DNA of 64,000 nt from Amycolatopsis australiensis (lineage in GTDB: Bacteria > Actinomycetota > Actinomycetes > Mycobacteriales > Pseudonocardiaceae): positions 2,728,001 to 2,792,000 of the forward strand of contig NZ_FPJG01000006.1 in assembly GCF_900119165.1 (NCBI RefSeq), read 5' to 3'. Below the pieces are notes generated by a model. It worked only from the letters and a program-made list of their open reading frames with translations. It was not told where the DNA came from and made no database searches. This document shows positions 24,979 to 32,850 of this stretch, piece by piece. Position numbers and translations under genes: made by a program. The first letter of the stretch is position 1. Every line of letters begins with the position of its first letter.

Positions 24979-25911
24979 TCAGCGGGGTTCCCGCACCGGA
25001 TTCCGGGCCGTCAGCCGCTCCACGACGTCGTCGAGCGTCAGCCGCGCCGGTGCGGTCCCGGTGACGAACTCCTTCAGCAGCAGGCAGAACCCGTCCGGGT
25101 CGGCCACATGTGGAAAGTGTTTCGCGTTTTCTCGCACGGTCAACCGGCTGTCCGGCAGCAGTTCGGCCGTCCGGTGCCCGGGCGCCACGGGGATGAGCGG
25201 GTCACGGGCACCCCAGACCAGCAGCGTCGGCACGGCTTCGGCGAGGTAGAGCTTGTCCACGGCGCTCGCGCGCTGCCCGCGCAGGTCGATCAGGCTGCGC
25301 GCGATGAACAGGAACGCGCGCCGCCGCGCGGGGTCGGCCAGCGACGCGAAATGCCAGGCCAGTTCCCGTGTTTCAGTTTTCAACGACCCGCCGAGCCGCC
25401 GGAGGAGCCCGGCCGCGGCCCGTGCGAGCGCGAGCGTCGCGCGGTTCACCGTCAGGGCCAGGAACGCCGGGGCGCCCGGCAACGCGGTGGCCCGCAGCAC
25501 CGGGCTCACCTCCGGGCCGAGCCCCGCGCCGGCGACCAGCACCAGCCGGTCGCACATTTCCGGGAACTGGTAGGCGAACTGCATCGCGACACCGCCGCCG
25601 AGCGAGTGGCCGACCACGGTCGCGTGCCGCACGCCGGAGACCGCCAGCACGTCCCGCACGGTGCTCGCCAGCGCGCCGAGGCCGTAGTCCGCGCGCGGCG
25701 CTTCCGATTCGCCGTGGCCCGGCAGGTCCGGCGCCAGCACGCGCCGGCCGAGCGCGGCGCACCGCCGGAGCACCGGCGCCCAGGTTCGCGCGCTGCCCGC
25801 GATCCCGTGCAGCAGCACGATCGCTTCGTCGCCCGCACCGTCCGGCGGCGTGTACTCGCGCAGCCGGATCCGGCGGCCGTGGAGGGTCAGCGTGTACGTC
25901 TCGAGTGTCAT
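24979..25911 (-). CDS. Alpha/beta hydrolase between PucR regulators
   Basis: A 310-residue alpha/beta-hydrolase with a complete triad: nucleophile Ser103 in VVGHSLGGG, the acid in VWGARDPLIPV, and His in NAKHFPHVADP; HGIAGS is the oxyanion loop and PDLPGHGESE follows strand 4. ATG 25911 (MTLETYTLTLHG) has AAAGG about seven bases upstream. No signal peptide is visible, so it is cytoplasmic. Enzymes of this group hydrolyse esters, lactones, haloalkanes or thioesters; the substrate cannot be named. Its location among the regulators of a lipid/polyketide region, and a GTGACAA element in its upstream region, suggest it belongs to the same regulon. It lacks lid features that would allow a closer call. 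Confidence 0.85.
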   Translation of the reverse strand: MTLETYTLTLHGRRIRLREYTPPDGAGDEAIVLLHGIAGSARTWAPVLRRCAALGRRVLAPDLPGHGESEAPRADYGLGALASTVRDVLAVSGVRHATVVGHSLGGGVAMQFAYQFPEMCDRLVLVAGAGLGPEVSPVLRATALPGAPAFLALTVNRATLALARAAAGLLRRLGGSLKTETRELAWHFASLADPARRRAFLFIARSLIDLRGQRASAVDKLYLAEAVPTLLVWGARDPLIPVAPGHRTAELLPDSRLTVRENAKHFPHVADPDGFCLLLKEFVTGTAPARLTLDDVVERLTARNPVREPR

Positions 25912-26242
25912 CGGCGGCCTTTCTCGCGAGCCCGAAAATAAGGCTCCGGCGGCCCGGCTCCGCTGTGGCGAACACCACTTCCGCCGAATCCGGCGTGAAC
26001 GTGACAAGAACAGCAGTGGAAAGGCGAGCGCGCGTGCGGGTTTTTCCCGATTCACCGGGAATGGGTCTCGACATTCCCGGAGCGCCCGCGTATTCCTCGA
26101 ACTCATGGTCGCAATGACGCACCGGACGCGCTGATGTCCTGCCGCGCGAGCTTTCTTTTCGGCGAGCACGAGCCGCGGCCGCGGCGGCGCCGTCCGTGGC
26201 GGCGCGTCCTGCCGATGCCGGTGTACGCGCTCGACCGCCTGC
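25912..26242. other. 331-bp intergenic region with a GTGACAA element
   Basis: No supported gene. CACTTCCGCCG at 25976-25986 followed by GTGACAA at 26001-26007 repeats words of module B (24925-24977). This is the promoter side of the hydrolase gene. A 49-codon frame at 26134-26283 is Arg/Pro-rich and overlaps regulator 3; it is not called. Confidence 0.5.
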
Positions 26243-27451
26243 TCAGCGCTCCCGGTCACCGTCCGGCCGGTGCGCGCGCATGAGCCGCTGGGCCCGCAGG
26301 GCCAGCTGCATGCCGAGGCGGTCGTCGGCGTCCTTGAGCCGGTCGCCGAACAGCTCTTCCAGCTGCCGCAGCCGGTTGCGCACGGTCTGCGGGTGCACGC
26401 CGAGGCGCTGGGCGATCTCCGGCGCCCCGCCGCGCGTCTCCAGCCAGGCCAGCAGGGTCTCGCCGAGCCGCTCGCGCTGCTTCTCGCTGAGGGACGCGAA
26501 CGGGTCGAGGCTCTGCCGGGCCAGCTCCGCGGCCAGGAAGTCCTCCGCGAGCAGCCACAGCGTGGCCAGGTGGTCGCGGCACCAGATGATCGGGCCGGGG
26601 ACGTCGGGCCCGGACAGCAGCAGCGCGCGGCGGGCGGTGCGCAGCGCGGCGGGCGCGTCGGCCAGCGGCACGGTCGGCGACACCGCGGCCCGCCAGCCGC
26701 CGAGCTCGGCCGCCAGCGGCGCGAGGTCGGCGTCGGGATCCCGGGTGAGCAGGTGCGGCTCGGGCCCGTCGAGGTCGGCCAGGACGCCGTCGCCGAGCAG
26801 GCCGGCGGGGAAGTCCGGGGCGCCGGGGGCGCGTTCGAGGGCGACCATCGCGGCGGTCTCCGGCAGCGGCCAGCCCGCCCCGCCGGCGAGCTCGGCGATG
26901 CTCGTCGCGGCGCCCTCCGGGGCCTGGACGATCAGCTCGAGCAGGCGCCGCCGCCGGACCGGGACGGCGCCCTCGGCCTCGGCCTGCGCCTGCTGGTAGC
27001 CCTCGATCGCGGTGGCGCACAGCTCGTCGACGTAGGCGAAGATGGCCTCCGCGGCGACCGAGATGACGGCCGGGTCGACCCCGGCGGCGACGACCCCGGG
27101 GTGCATCGCCCGCCAGGCCACCCTGGCCCCGATCGTGGCGCTGTCCTGCAGCGCGTCGAGGTCGCGGCCCTCGGTGAACTCGATGCGGCCGCGGCCGCGG
27201 TAGAACTCGATCCAGGGCTCGTGGGACAGGCCCGGCTCGCCCATGGAATCGATGCAGTGCCGCACGGCGTACTCGACGCTCTTGACCAGCACCTTGCCGA
27301 ACACGCCGGTGAGCGGCTGGCCGTAGGCGGGGACCGTGCGCCGGACCTCCTGGATCATCGCGGCCGCGGCGTGCCCGACGTGCGGGCGCAGGCCCGCGCC
27401 CAGCGCGCGCGGCAGCGAGGCCAGCAGGCGGAAGCTGCGGTACTCGACCAC
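26243..27451 (-). CDS. PucR-type transcriptional regulator 3
   Basis: A 402-residue paralogue of regulators 1 and 2. N-terminal helical domain: LPRALGAGLRPHVGHAAAAMIQEV, AYGQPLTGVFGKVLVKSVEYAV, FAYVDELCATAIEGYQQAQ. C-terminal HTH: LGETLLAWLETRGGAPEIAQRLGVHPQTVRNRLRQLEELFGDRL. The GTG start at 27451 is supported by AAGGGGGA five bases upstream. It is divergent from regulator 4, with 190 bp between the two starts, where a GTGACAC element on its own strand and an inverted repeat lie. The close similarity to regulator 2 (same HTH core) suggests recent duplication. DNA targets and ligand unknown. Confidence 0.85.
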   Translation of the reverse strand: MVEYRSFRLLASLPRALGAGLRPHVGHAAAAMIQEVRRTVPAYGQPLTGVFGKVLVKSVEYAVRHCIDSMGEPGLSHEPWIEFYRGRGRIEFTEGRDLDALQDSATIGARVAWRAMHPGVVAAGVDPAVISVAAEAIFAYVDELCATAIEGYQQAQAEAEGAVPVRRRRLLELIVQAPEGAATSIAELAGGAGWPLPETAAMVALERAPGAPDFPAGLLGDGVLADLDGPEPHLLTRDPDADLAPLAAELGGWRAAVSPTVPLADAPAALRTARRALLLSGPDVPGPIIWCRDHLATLWLLAEDFLAAELARQSLDPFASLSEKQRERLGETLLAWLETRGGAPEIAQRLGVHPQTVRNRLRQLEELFGDRLKDADDRLGMQLALRAQRLMRAHRPDGDRER

Positions 27452-27484
27452 GAATCCCCCTTCGAGTGCGTGTCGGCTGGAGCG

Positions 27485-27505
27485 TATCCGACGGATGTGT
27501 CACTG
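27485..27505 (-). promoter_or_regulatory. GTGACAC element in the regulator 3/4 intergenic region
   Basis: On the minus strand the sequence reads CAGTGACACATCCGTCGGAT, close to GTGACACTTCCGCCG of module B. It starts about 35 bp upstream of the regulator 3 start, so it could act as promoter -35 or as operator for that gene. Confidence 0.4.
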
Positions 27506-27551
27506 AAAAATCAACGACTCGTTCCCGGAAAGAGTGACGCGAGACGTCCTT

Positions 27552-27588
27552 TTGACACGGACGGGTGGGAGTCCTACGCTCCGTGTCA
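27552..27588 (+). promoter_or_regulatory. Sigma-70-type promoter of regulator 4 overlapped by an inverted repeat
   Basis: TTGACA (27552-27557), a 17-bp spacer and TACGCT (27575-27580) make a good vegetative promoter about 60 bp upstream of the regulator 4 start. A perfect 9-bp inverted repeat TGACACGGA (27553-27561) / TCCGTGTCA (27580-27588) covers both boxes, so a dimeric regulator bound there would block transcription; autorepression by a PucR protein is possible. Confidence 0.6.
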
Positions 27589-27641
27589 GATGGTAGGGCT
27601 ATTTCCGGCCGCCAATTCCCGAGTGGAGGACCGAATTCCTC

Positions 27642-28838
27642 ATGCGCGGTTCCGCTGTGTCGGACGGCTCCGTGTGGGCCCGCCTCCCGCACGAGCTCGC
27701 CGACGCGGTGCGCCCGCGCATCCCGGAGATCGCGCGGGCCTGCGTGGACGGCATCGCCGCCGAGATCCCGGAATATTCCCGCAGTTTCGGCGAGGGCCCG
27801 GCCCGCGTGGCGGCGATCGAGCAGGCGCGGCGCGGGATCGAGCGGGACATCGACCGCGTCGGCACGCCCGCCATGTGGCAGGCCGACCGGCTGGCTGAGT
27901 TCCGCGGGCACGGGCGGACGGCGTTCCACAATGGCCTCAGCCGCGAGGCGGTGCAGGCGGCCGTGCGCGTGTCGAGCCGGGTGACGTGGCGCTGGATCGC
28001 CGACATCGCCCGGGAAGCGGGCCTGTCGGCCGACGTGCTGTACGGCGCGGCGGAGGGCATGTTCGCCGACGTCGAAACGTCGATGGCGGCGGTGGCGGAG
28101 GGCTACCGCGCGGCGGAAGCGGCGATGTCGGGCACCGGCGAGCGGCACCGGCGCCTGCTGCGGGCGCTGATCGCCGGCCGGACACCGGCCGAAGTGGACG
28201 GTCTGGTGGCGGCGTCCGGGCTGCCGGTGCCTGCGCGCGTGGCCGCGGTGGCGTTCCGGGCGCTGCCGGGCGCCCCGGAGTTCCCGCGCGACCTGCTGCC
28301 GGAGCACGTCCCGGCGGATCCGGCGGGCGACCCACCGGCGGCGCTGACCCCGGCACCGGACACGGACCTGGCGGCACTGGCGAACCTCCCGGCGGGCTGG
28401 ACGGCAGCGGTCGGCCCGCTGGTCCCGCCGGCGACGGCACCGGAGTCGTTCCGGGTGGCCCGCCGAGCGCTGGACCTGGCGGCGCGCGGGTTGCTGGACG
28501 CGCCGGGCCCGGTGGTCTGGTGCCGCGACCACCTGACGACGTTGTTGTTGCTGGCGGACGAGTTCCTGGTGGACCAGCTGGCCTCGACGACGCTGGCGCC
28601 CTTGGCGGGTGTGCCGGGCAAGCGGCGCGAGCAGCTGGCGGAGACGTTGCTGGCACTGGTGCAGACCCGCGGAAGCGCCCCGGAGCTGGGCCGGCTGCTG
28701 GATTTGCACCCCCAGACGATCCGGGCCCGGCTGAAGAAGCTGGGCGAGCTGTTCGGCAGCCGCTTGGACGACCCGGGCGAGCGGTTGCGGTTGGAGCTGG
28801 CGTTGCTGGCGGAGCGGGCGTTGCCGGGCCGGGAGTGA
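27642..28838 (+). CDS. PucR-type transcriptional regulator 4
   Basis: A 398-residue, more divergent paralogue. N-terminal helical domain: LPHELADAVRPRIPEIARACVDGI, then FADVETSMAAVAEGYRAAE where the others have FAYVDE. C-terminal HTH: LAETLLALVQTRGSAPELGRLLDLHPQTIRARLKKLGELFGSRL. The ATG at 27642 follows GGAGGA at a spacing of about 10. It has its own promoter with an overlapping inverted repeat and is divergent from regulator 3. A 36-bp stretch of its 3' end, which precedes the stop, is repeated directly after the stop (28837-28872). Four related regulators in 6.7 kb imply a layered control circuit for a neighbouring function. Confidence 0.85.
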   Translation: MRGSAVSDGSVWARLPHELADAVRPRIPEIARACVDGIAAEIPEYSRSFGEGPARVAAIEQARRGIERDIDRVGTPAMWQADRLAEFRGHGRTAFHNGLSREAVQAAVRVSSRVTWRWIADIAREAGLSADVLYGAAEGMFADVETSMAAVAEGYRAAEAAMSGTGERHRRLLRALIAGRTPAEVDGLVAASGLPVPARVAAVAFRALPGAPEFPRDLLPEHVPADPAGDPPAALTPAPDTDLAALANLPAGWTAAVGPLVPPATAPESFRVARRALDLAARGLLDAPGPVVWCRDHLTTLLLLADEFLVDQLASTTLAPLAGVPGKRREQLAETLLALVQTRGSAPELGRLLDLHPQTIRARLKKLGELFGSRLDDPGERLRLELALLAERALPGRE

Positions 28839-28872
28839 GCGGGTGCGGTTGGAGCTGGCGTTGCTGGCGGAG
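28779..28872 (+). repeat. 36-bp direct repeat across the end of regulator 4
   Basis: GAGCGGTTGCGGTTGGAGCT at 28779 and the following bases to 28814 are repeated at 28837-28872 with one mismatch; the two copies are 58 bp apart, and the stop TGA (28836-28838) lies where copy 2 begins. Copy 2 is untranslated. It is the second case in this window of a gene end duplicated downstream of its stop. Confidence 0.85.
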
Positions 28873-28999
28873 GGGGAGCGAGTGGGCGCCGACCTGTGGA
28901 CAAGTCGCGGGAGCCGCTGACCTGAGCGCGCGAGTGGCCTGGTCCACCAGTGCCGAATTGGCTCTGTGGATCAGGCCACTCCCGCCCTAAGCTGCCGCC

Positions 29000-29704
29000 A
29001 TGACCGGACTGCTCACCGAGCGCCTGCGCCAGGCCGGCGAGAACGCCGTCGCCATGTGGAGCCTGCTCGCGCGCTCGCGCGGGGACCACGTCGCCGACCA
29101 CCCCGCCTTCACCGCCATCGACGGCCGCCGGTTCCGGATCATGCTCCGTACCGCTTGCCCCAGCGATTCCGATGTCCGAGACCTCGTCCGGCTCGCGCGG
29201 GAAATCCGGGACGCCGGGCGGACCGTCGTCGTCGAGGATCCCTTCCAGCGGCTTGACCTGACCGACGCCGGGATGCAAGCCCGCCGGCTCCCCGTGATGG
29301 TCCGCGAACCCGCGCCCGCACCCGAAGAACCCGCCGTCACGCGGGTGCGTACCGCCGCCGAACTCGCCGAAGCCGAGGACGTCATCGTCCGCGGGTTCCC
29401 GCTCGAGGAGTACCAGCCGCACCGCCCGGGCAGCGTCTTCCCGCCCGCACTGCTCGGCCAGGCCTTCTTCCGCAAACCCGGCGAAGGGGCCTGCTTCACC
29501 ATGGCCCACGCGGGCGTCGGCGGCGTCTACTGGGTCACCACGCTCCCCGAGTACCGCTCGAAAGGCGTCGGGCGCGCCCTGATGCACGCCGTCCTACGGC
29601 ACTTCCACGACCGTCCCGTCACGCTGACCGCCTCGCGGTCCGGGAAGCCGCTCTACGACAAGCTCGGCTTCACCACTCTGGGTGACGCCAACTGGTGGCG
29701 CTGA
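29000..29704 (+). CDS. GNAT-family N-acetyltransferase
   Basis: A 234-residue protein. The C-terminal half carries the acetyl-CoA site of GNAT enzymes: VYWVTTLPEYRSKGVGRALMHAVL (R-x-x-G-x-G/A) and the last strand SGKPLYDKLGFTTLGD. The N-terminal half (about 100 residues) lacks a recognised motif and may bind the substrate. ATG 29000 opens the frame; no strong ribosome site is seen. It acts in the cytoplasm; the acceptor (small amine, antibiotic or protein N-terminus) is unknown. Its last 111 bp overlap the convergent GtrA-like gene in antisense. Confidence 0.8.
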   Translation: MTGLLTERLRQAGENAVAMWSLLARSRGDHVADHPAFTAIDGRRFRIMLRTACPSDSDVRDLVRLAREIRDAGRTVVVEDPFQRLDLTDAGMQARRLPVMVREPAPAPEEPAVTRVRTAAELAEAEDVIVRGFPLEEYQPHRPGSVFPPALLGQAFFRKPGEGACFTMAHAGVGGVYWVTTLPEYRSKGVGRALMHAVLRHFHDRPVTLTASRSGKPLYDKLGFTTLGDANWWR

Positions 29705-30127
29705 CCGCGGGAACACCCACCGCCGGTAACCGAACCAGCGGAACGCCGTCCCGCAGCCCGTGCCCAGCACCATCCCGGCCACGAAGTCCGCGATCTCCTG
29801 CGCCAGGTATCCCACGTGCGGCACCGCCAGGTGCAGCACGTACCGCGACACCAGCGGCGGCACCAGGTTCACGGCCACCGCACCCGCGTTGAACAGGAAG
29901 AACAGTGCCGCCTCCGGCACCCGCCGCCGGCCGCCGCGGCCCGCGAACGACCAGCGCCGCGACAGCAGGTACGCGACCGCCGTCGAGGCCACCGTGGCGA
30001 TCGCCAGCGCGGTCACGGGCTTCTCCCGCAACACGGTGAGCTTCAGGCTGTAGTCGCCCAGTAGGGTGACCCCGTACGCGGCCAAGCCGACGACGGCGAA
30101 GCGGAGCAGCTCTCGCGGCTCGGGCAT
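29594..30127 (-). CDS. GtrA-family membrane protein
   Basis: A 177-residue integral protein with four hydrophobic segments and the GtrA layout: LRFAVVGLAAYGVTLLGDYSL at the start, TVASTAVAYLLSRRWSFAG in the middle (the RRWSF element is typical), then AALFFLFNAGAVAVNLVPPLV and a last helix, ending in FRWFGYRRWVFP. GtrA-type proteins help to move polyprenyl-linked sugars across the membrane for cell-wall or teichoic/arabinan glycosylation. ATG 30127 has GGAGG just upstream. About 35 residues beyond RRWVF are a non-conserved tail that overlaps the acetyltransferase gene. It is divergent from the next gene with 39 bp between. Confidence 0.82.
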   Translation of the reverse strand: MPEPRELLRFAVVGLAAYGVTLLGDYSLKLTVLREKPVTALAIATVASTAVAYLLSRRWSFAGRGGRRRVPEAALFFLFNAGAVAVNLVPPLVSRYVLHLAVPHVGYLAQEIADFVAGMVLGTGCGTAFRWFGYRRWVFPRSAPPVGVTQSGEAELVVERLPGPRGGQRDGTVVEVP

Positions 30128-30166
30128 GGTTCCTCCAGGTGACGACGGCAGGATGGAGGTCTTTCG

Positions 30167-30763
30167 ATGGCACGCACGGGCGGGGACGGTGAGCTCCCCT
30201 CGGTCGCCGAACTGCTGAACCTGTCGCAGACCAAGCCGCTGATGATCCGCGGCGAGCTGGACGCGAAGCTGCGGGAGCCCGAGCCCGACCCCGAGCCCGA
30301 CCCCGACCCCGACCCCCTCGCCATCCTCGACGCCGAGCTGGCCGCCCCCGACCCCGGGGACGACCGCCCCCGGGAAGCACCGCCCGCCGGGTCCCGCCGC
30401 ACGAAGCCGTACGTCCTGGCCGCGGGGGCCGCCGTCGCGATCGGGCTGGCCGCGGTCGTCCTCCTGCAGCCGGACCGGGTCGGCGGGACGGCCGTCCCGC
30501 CACCCGGCGCGACCGCCCCGGCCGCGCCGACGACCTCCGGCGACGCGGTCGAGACGATGAGCGCGTCGGCCGCGCCGCCGCCGATGACCGCCGAGGTGCA
30601 CGACTCCCCGGTCCGCACCACCAGCGCGCCGCCCGCCGCCGCCGGACGCAAGCCCGCGCGCCCCGCGACCTCCGCGCCACCCGCCGAAGACGAGTGGCAG
30701 CAGTACGTCAGCTCGGTGATCAGCTCGTGGCAGCAGCAGCACCCCCACCGGCCGAACCGCTGA
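30167..30763 (+). CDS. Single-pass membrane protein with acidic Pro/Asp-rich N-terminus
   Basis: A 198-residue protein that I do not recognise. The cytoplasmic N-terminus has SVAELLNLSQTKPLMIRGELDAKLRE and then a charged run of PEPDPDPDP units. A single helix (VLAAGAAVAIGLAAVVLLQ) follows a basic KP. The external part is Ala/Pro/Thr-rich and probably disordered, ending in DEWQQYVSSVISSWQQQHPH, possibly a short helix. GGAGG lies seven bases before ATG 30167. It is convergent with the lipase gene: the two stop codons nearly touch (30763/30764). Confidence 0.65.
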   Translation: MARTGGDGELPSVAELLNLSQTKPLMIRGELDAKLREPEPDPEPDPDPDPLAILDAELAAPDPGDDRPREAPPAGSRRTKPYVLAAGAAVAIGLAAVVLLQPDRVGGTAVPPPGATAPAAPTTSGDAVETMSASAAPPPMTAEVHDSPVRTTSAPPAAAGRKPARPATSAPPAEDEWQQYVSSVISSWQQQHPHRPNR

Positions 30764-31954
30764 TCAGCAGCTCGCCGTCGCCGGCTTCCCGGCGATCCGG
30801 TCCTTGACGAACGCCAGGACGTCGGCGTTGCCGGTGTAGACCAGCGTGATGTGGTCGGTGTCGTAGGTCTTCCACGTCTCGGCCACGCCCGCCGAGCAGT
30901 ACGCCTTGTGCAGGGCGTCGGCCTGCGCGAACTGCACCAGCTGGTCACCGGTCGCGTGGTAGAGGAACACCGGCACCTTCGGCGGGCTGCCGCCGAGCTT
31001 GTTCTCGGTCAGCCGCGCCACCCACGCGGGCTTGATGTAGCCGGGACTCGTCGTGTAGTCCGAGATCTTCTGGTTCGCGTACGTCGTGAGCAGCTCGAAG
31101 GTGCACGCGCTCTGCTTCATCTCGGCCAGCTTCGCGCGGCCGTTGTCGCTGAGGAACGAGTCGAGCTGCAGCTCGGGATACGCCTGGTCGAGGCCGATGA
31201 GCGCGTAGGCGAACACGCCGAACCCGAACTTGCCGTCCAGCTGCAAGGTCACCTGGACCAGGTCGGCGGGCACGCCGCCGGCCGCGATCCCGACGAGGTT
31301 CAGCTCCGGCGCGTACGACGGCTGCAGCTCGCCCGCCCACGCCGCGGCGCCGCCGCCCTGGGAGTAGCCGCGGAAGACGACCTTCGACGTCGCCGACAGG
31401 CCGGCCGCGGTGAGCCGCTGGGCCGCGCGGACCGCGTCGATCACCGCCGGCCCTTCGGACCGGCCCACGACGTACGTCGTCTTCGGCGTGCTCTGGTAGC
31501 CCTCGTAGTCCGGCACCGCGACGGCATAGCCCGCGTCGAGCAGGTCGTCGAGACCCGGTTGCTCGTAGAACGCGCCGATGTCGATCATCTTCGACGGCGT
31601 GCAGCCGAACGCCGGTCCGTGCGTGCCGGGGGCGAACGCGACGATCGGCGCCGTCGCGCGGCCGGCGTTCTTCGGCACCAGCACGGTGCCGGTGACGGCG
31701 TCGGGCTGCCCGAGCGCGTTCGTGGACAGGTACATCACCTGCCACGCGTCGACGGACGCCTTGCGCGGGCCGGCGTTCGACGTCCGCCAGCGGATCACGT
31801 CGCCCGGCTTGCCCGCCGGCAGCGGTGACGGCGGCGTGTAGAAGGAGTCGTCGAAGGGGCCGGTCCCGCCGCCGGGTGCCGCGGCCGCCGCCGGCGCGAA
31901 CGGCACGGCGACGAGCAGGGCCAGCAGCGCGGCGAGCAGGCGGCGGGCCGTCAC
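30764..31954 (-). CDS. Secreted lipase of the LIP/triacylglycerol type
   Basis: A 396-residue exported esterase. The signal peptide is LLAALLALLVAVPFAPAAAAA. The body has the alpha/beta-hydrolase fold of secretory lipases (as in Candida LIP-like and actinobacterial enzymes): nucleophile Ser in FRGYSQGGGAAAW, Asp in HATGDQLVQF, His in TDHITLV. ADLVQVTLQLDGKFG and TCSA-type cysteines fit an extracellular enzyme. GTG 31954 overlaps the stop of the lipoprotein gene upstream (GTGA), so the two are co-translated. Natural substrates are likely acylglycerols or other esters; it may release lipid for the Mce importer (speculative). Confidence 0.85.
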   Translation of the reverse strand: MTARRLLAALLALLVAVPFAPAAAAAPGGGTGPFDDSFYTPPSPLPAGKPGDVIRWRTSNAGPRKASVDAWQVMYLSTNALGQPDAVTGTVLVPKNAGRATAPIVAFAPGTHGPAFGCTPSKMIDIGAFYEQPGLDDLLDAGYAVAVPDYEGYQSTPKTTYVVGRSEGPAVIDAVRAAQRLTAAGLSATSKVVFRGYSQGGGAAAWAGELQPSYAPELNLVGIAAGGVPADLVQVTLQLDGKFGFGVFAYALIGLDQAYPELQLDSFLSDNGRAKLAEMKQSACTFELLTTYANQKISDYTTSPGYIKPAWVARLTENKLGGSPPKVPVFLYHATGDQLVQFAQADALHKAYCSAGVAETWKTYDTDHITLVYTGNADVLAFVKDRIAGKPATASC

Positions 31955-32514
31955 GAGCCCGTCCCGTAGACGCGCTTGCAGGTCGCGGACTCGCTGAAGG
32001 CCAGGTTCAGCTCGGGGTTCGCCTTGAGGTCCTTGATCGGGCCCTCCGGGTCGGCGAGCTGGCCCATGGTCGCGTCGGCCGCGGCGATGACCTGGCGCAG
32101 GCTGCCCTGGTCGGTCACCTTCGCCTGCTCCATCTTCGTCTTGGTCTCGGTGAGCTTCGTCCTGGTCTCGGCGAGGTTCCCGGTGGCTTTGTCCACAGCG
32201 GACTGTCCATCCGGGACGGGCGGGACGCCGGCGGTGCGGATGCCGCCCGCCATGTCGTCGAGGGCCGCGCCGAGGCGGCCGAGGAAGTCGACCATCGCGT
32301 CGCGGGTCTTCACGGGATCGGCGTTGTCGACGGCAGGCGGCTGGGACAGCTTCGCCGAGCCCGCCGCGACTCCCGTGCACACCTTGTCGGCCCAGGCCAG
32401 CGCCGCGGGGTCGGCGTGCCTGCCCGGGTCGGCCGGGGCGTCCGAAGCGCAGGCGGCGCACGACAGAACCGCGGCCGCCGACATCACGAGCACCGCGCTG
32501 TGCATTCTTTTCAT
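31951..32514 (-). CDS. Small lipoprotein of unknown function
   Basis: A 187-residue protein with a lipoprotein-type start, MKRMHSAVLVMSAAAVLSCAACASD, where Cys19 or Cys22 could be the lipidated residue. The mature part is alpha-helical and charged (LAETRTKLTETKTKMEQAKVTDQGSLRQVI), rich in Ala/Asp/Lys, with cysteines at KVCTG and TCKRVYG that could pair. ATG 32514 is used; an internal ATG at 32505 is the alternative. It is co-transcribed with the secreted lipase by a GTGA overlap. A chaperone or inhibitor for the lipase is conceivable but unsupported by motif. Confidence 0.7.
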   Translation of the reverse strand: MKRMHSAVLVMSAAAVLSCAACASDAPADPGRHADPAALAWADKVCTGVAAGSAKLSQPPAVDNADPVKTRDAMVDFLGRLGAALDDMAGGIRTAGVPPVPDGQSAVDKATGNLAETRTKLTETKTKMEQAKVTDQGSLRQVIAAADATMGQLADPEGPIKDLKANPELNLAFSESATCKRVYGTGS

Positions 32515-32690
32515 GGGTTTTGAGGCTACGCAGCGCCGCCGCGGACCGGCAAGCGGAGAATGGCCGGTTGGCACCCGCGTCAACATTTCCGAACCGGAAC
32601 TTGTGATGTGCGTCAGCGGTTCGGTCACGCCGTTGCGCTGCGGAAACCTTCCCTCGCCTGCTAGGAACTCAAGCCGGGTGACGTGCTGGT

Positions 32691-32700
32691 GTGACAATTT
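32691..32700 (+). promoter_or_regulatory. GTGACAATTT element upstream of the second DUF6801-like gene
   Basis: GTGACAATTT at 32691-32700 is identical to the word at 9409-9418 (module A) that precedes the paralogous gene at 9579; both lie about 150-160 bp upstream of their gene. The 33-bp-spaced second repeat is absent here. Confidence 0.4.
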
Positions 32701-32762
32701 GCGGTGCCCGTGTGGCCTTTTTACCGAAAGCTCTTGATCGGCGCCATCGGCGCTCGTTAGCT

Positions 32763-32774
32763 TACCGATCGGTA
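32763..32774. promoter_or_regulatory. Palindromic operator candidate TACCGATCGGTA
   Basis: A perfect 12-bp palindrome in the 336-bp region between the lipoprotein gene (minus) and the secreted protein gene (plus), about 77 bp upstream of the GTG at 32851. TACCG/CGGTA half sites are common for TetR-family repressors (general knowledge); no TetR gene lies in the window. Confidence 0.4.
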
Positions 32775-32811
32775 GCGATTTCCGGCCGGTGTGTTCCCTG
32801 GAAGCCTGCCG

Positions 32812-32840
32812 CCGTTTCCGTATCACTGTTGATACAACGG
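32812..32840 (+). promoter_or_regulatory. Leader hairpin before the second DUF6801-like gene
   Basis: GTATCA (32820-32825) and TGATAC (32830-32835) form a 6-bp stem around CTGT; outer CCGTT/AACGG extends it with a bulge. The hairpin ends at the ribosome site GGAAGGA. It could affect mRNA stability or translation. Confidence 0.4.
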
Positions 32841-32850
32841 AAGGACCATC

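Noticed and set aside
26134..26283. 49-codon plus-strand frame (MSCRASFLFGEHEPRPRR...)
   Set aside because: Arg/Pro-rich, no ribosome site, overlaps the end of regulator 3; probably chance in GC-rich DNA.
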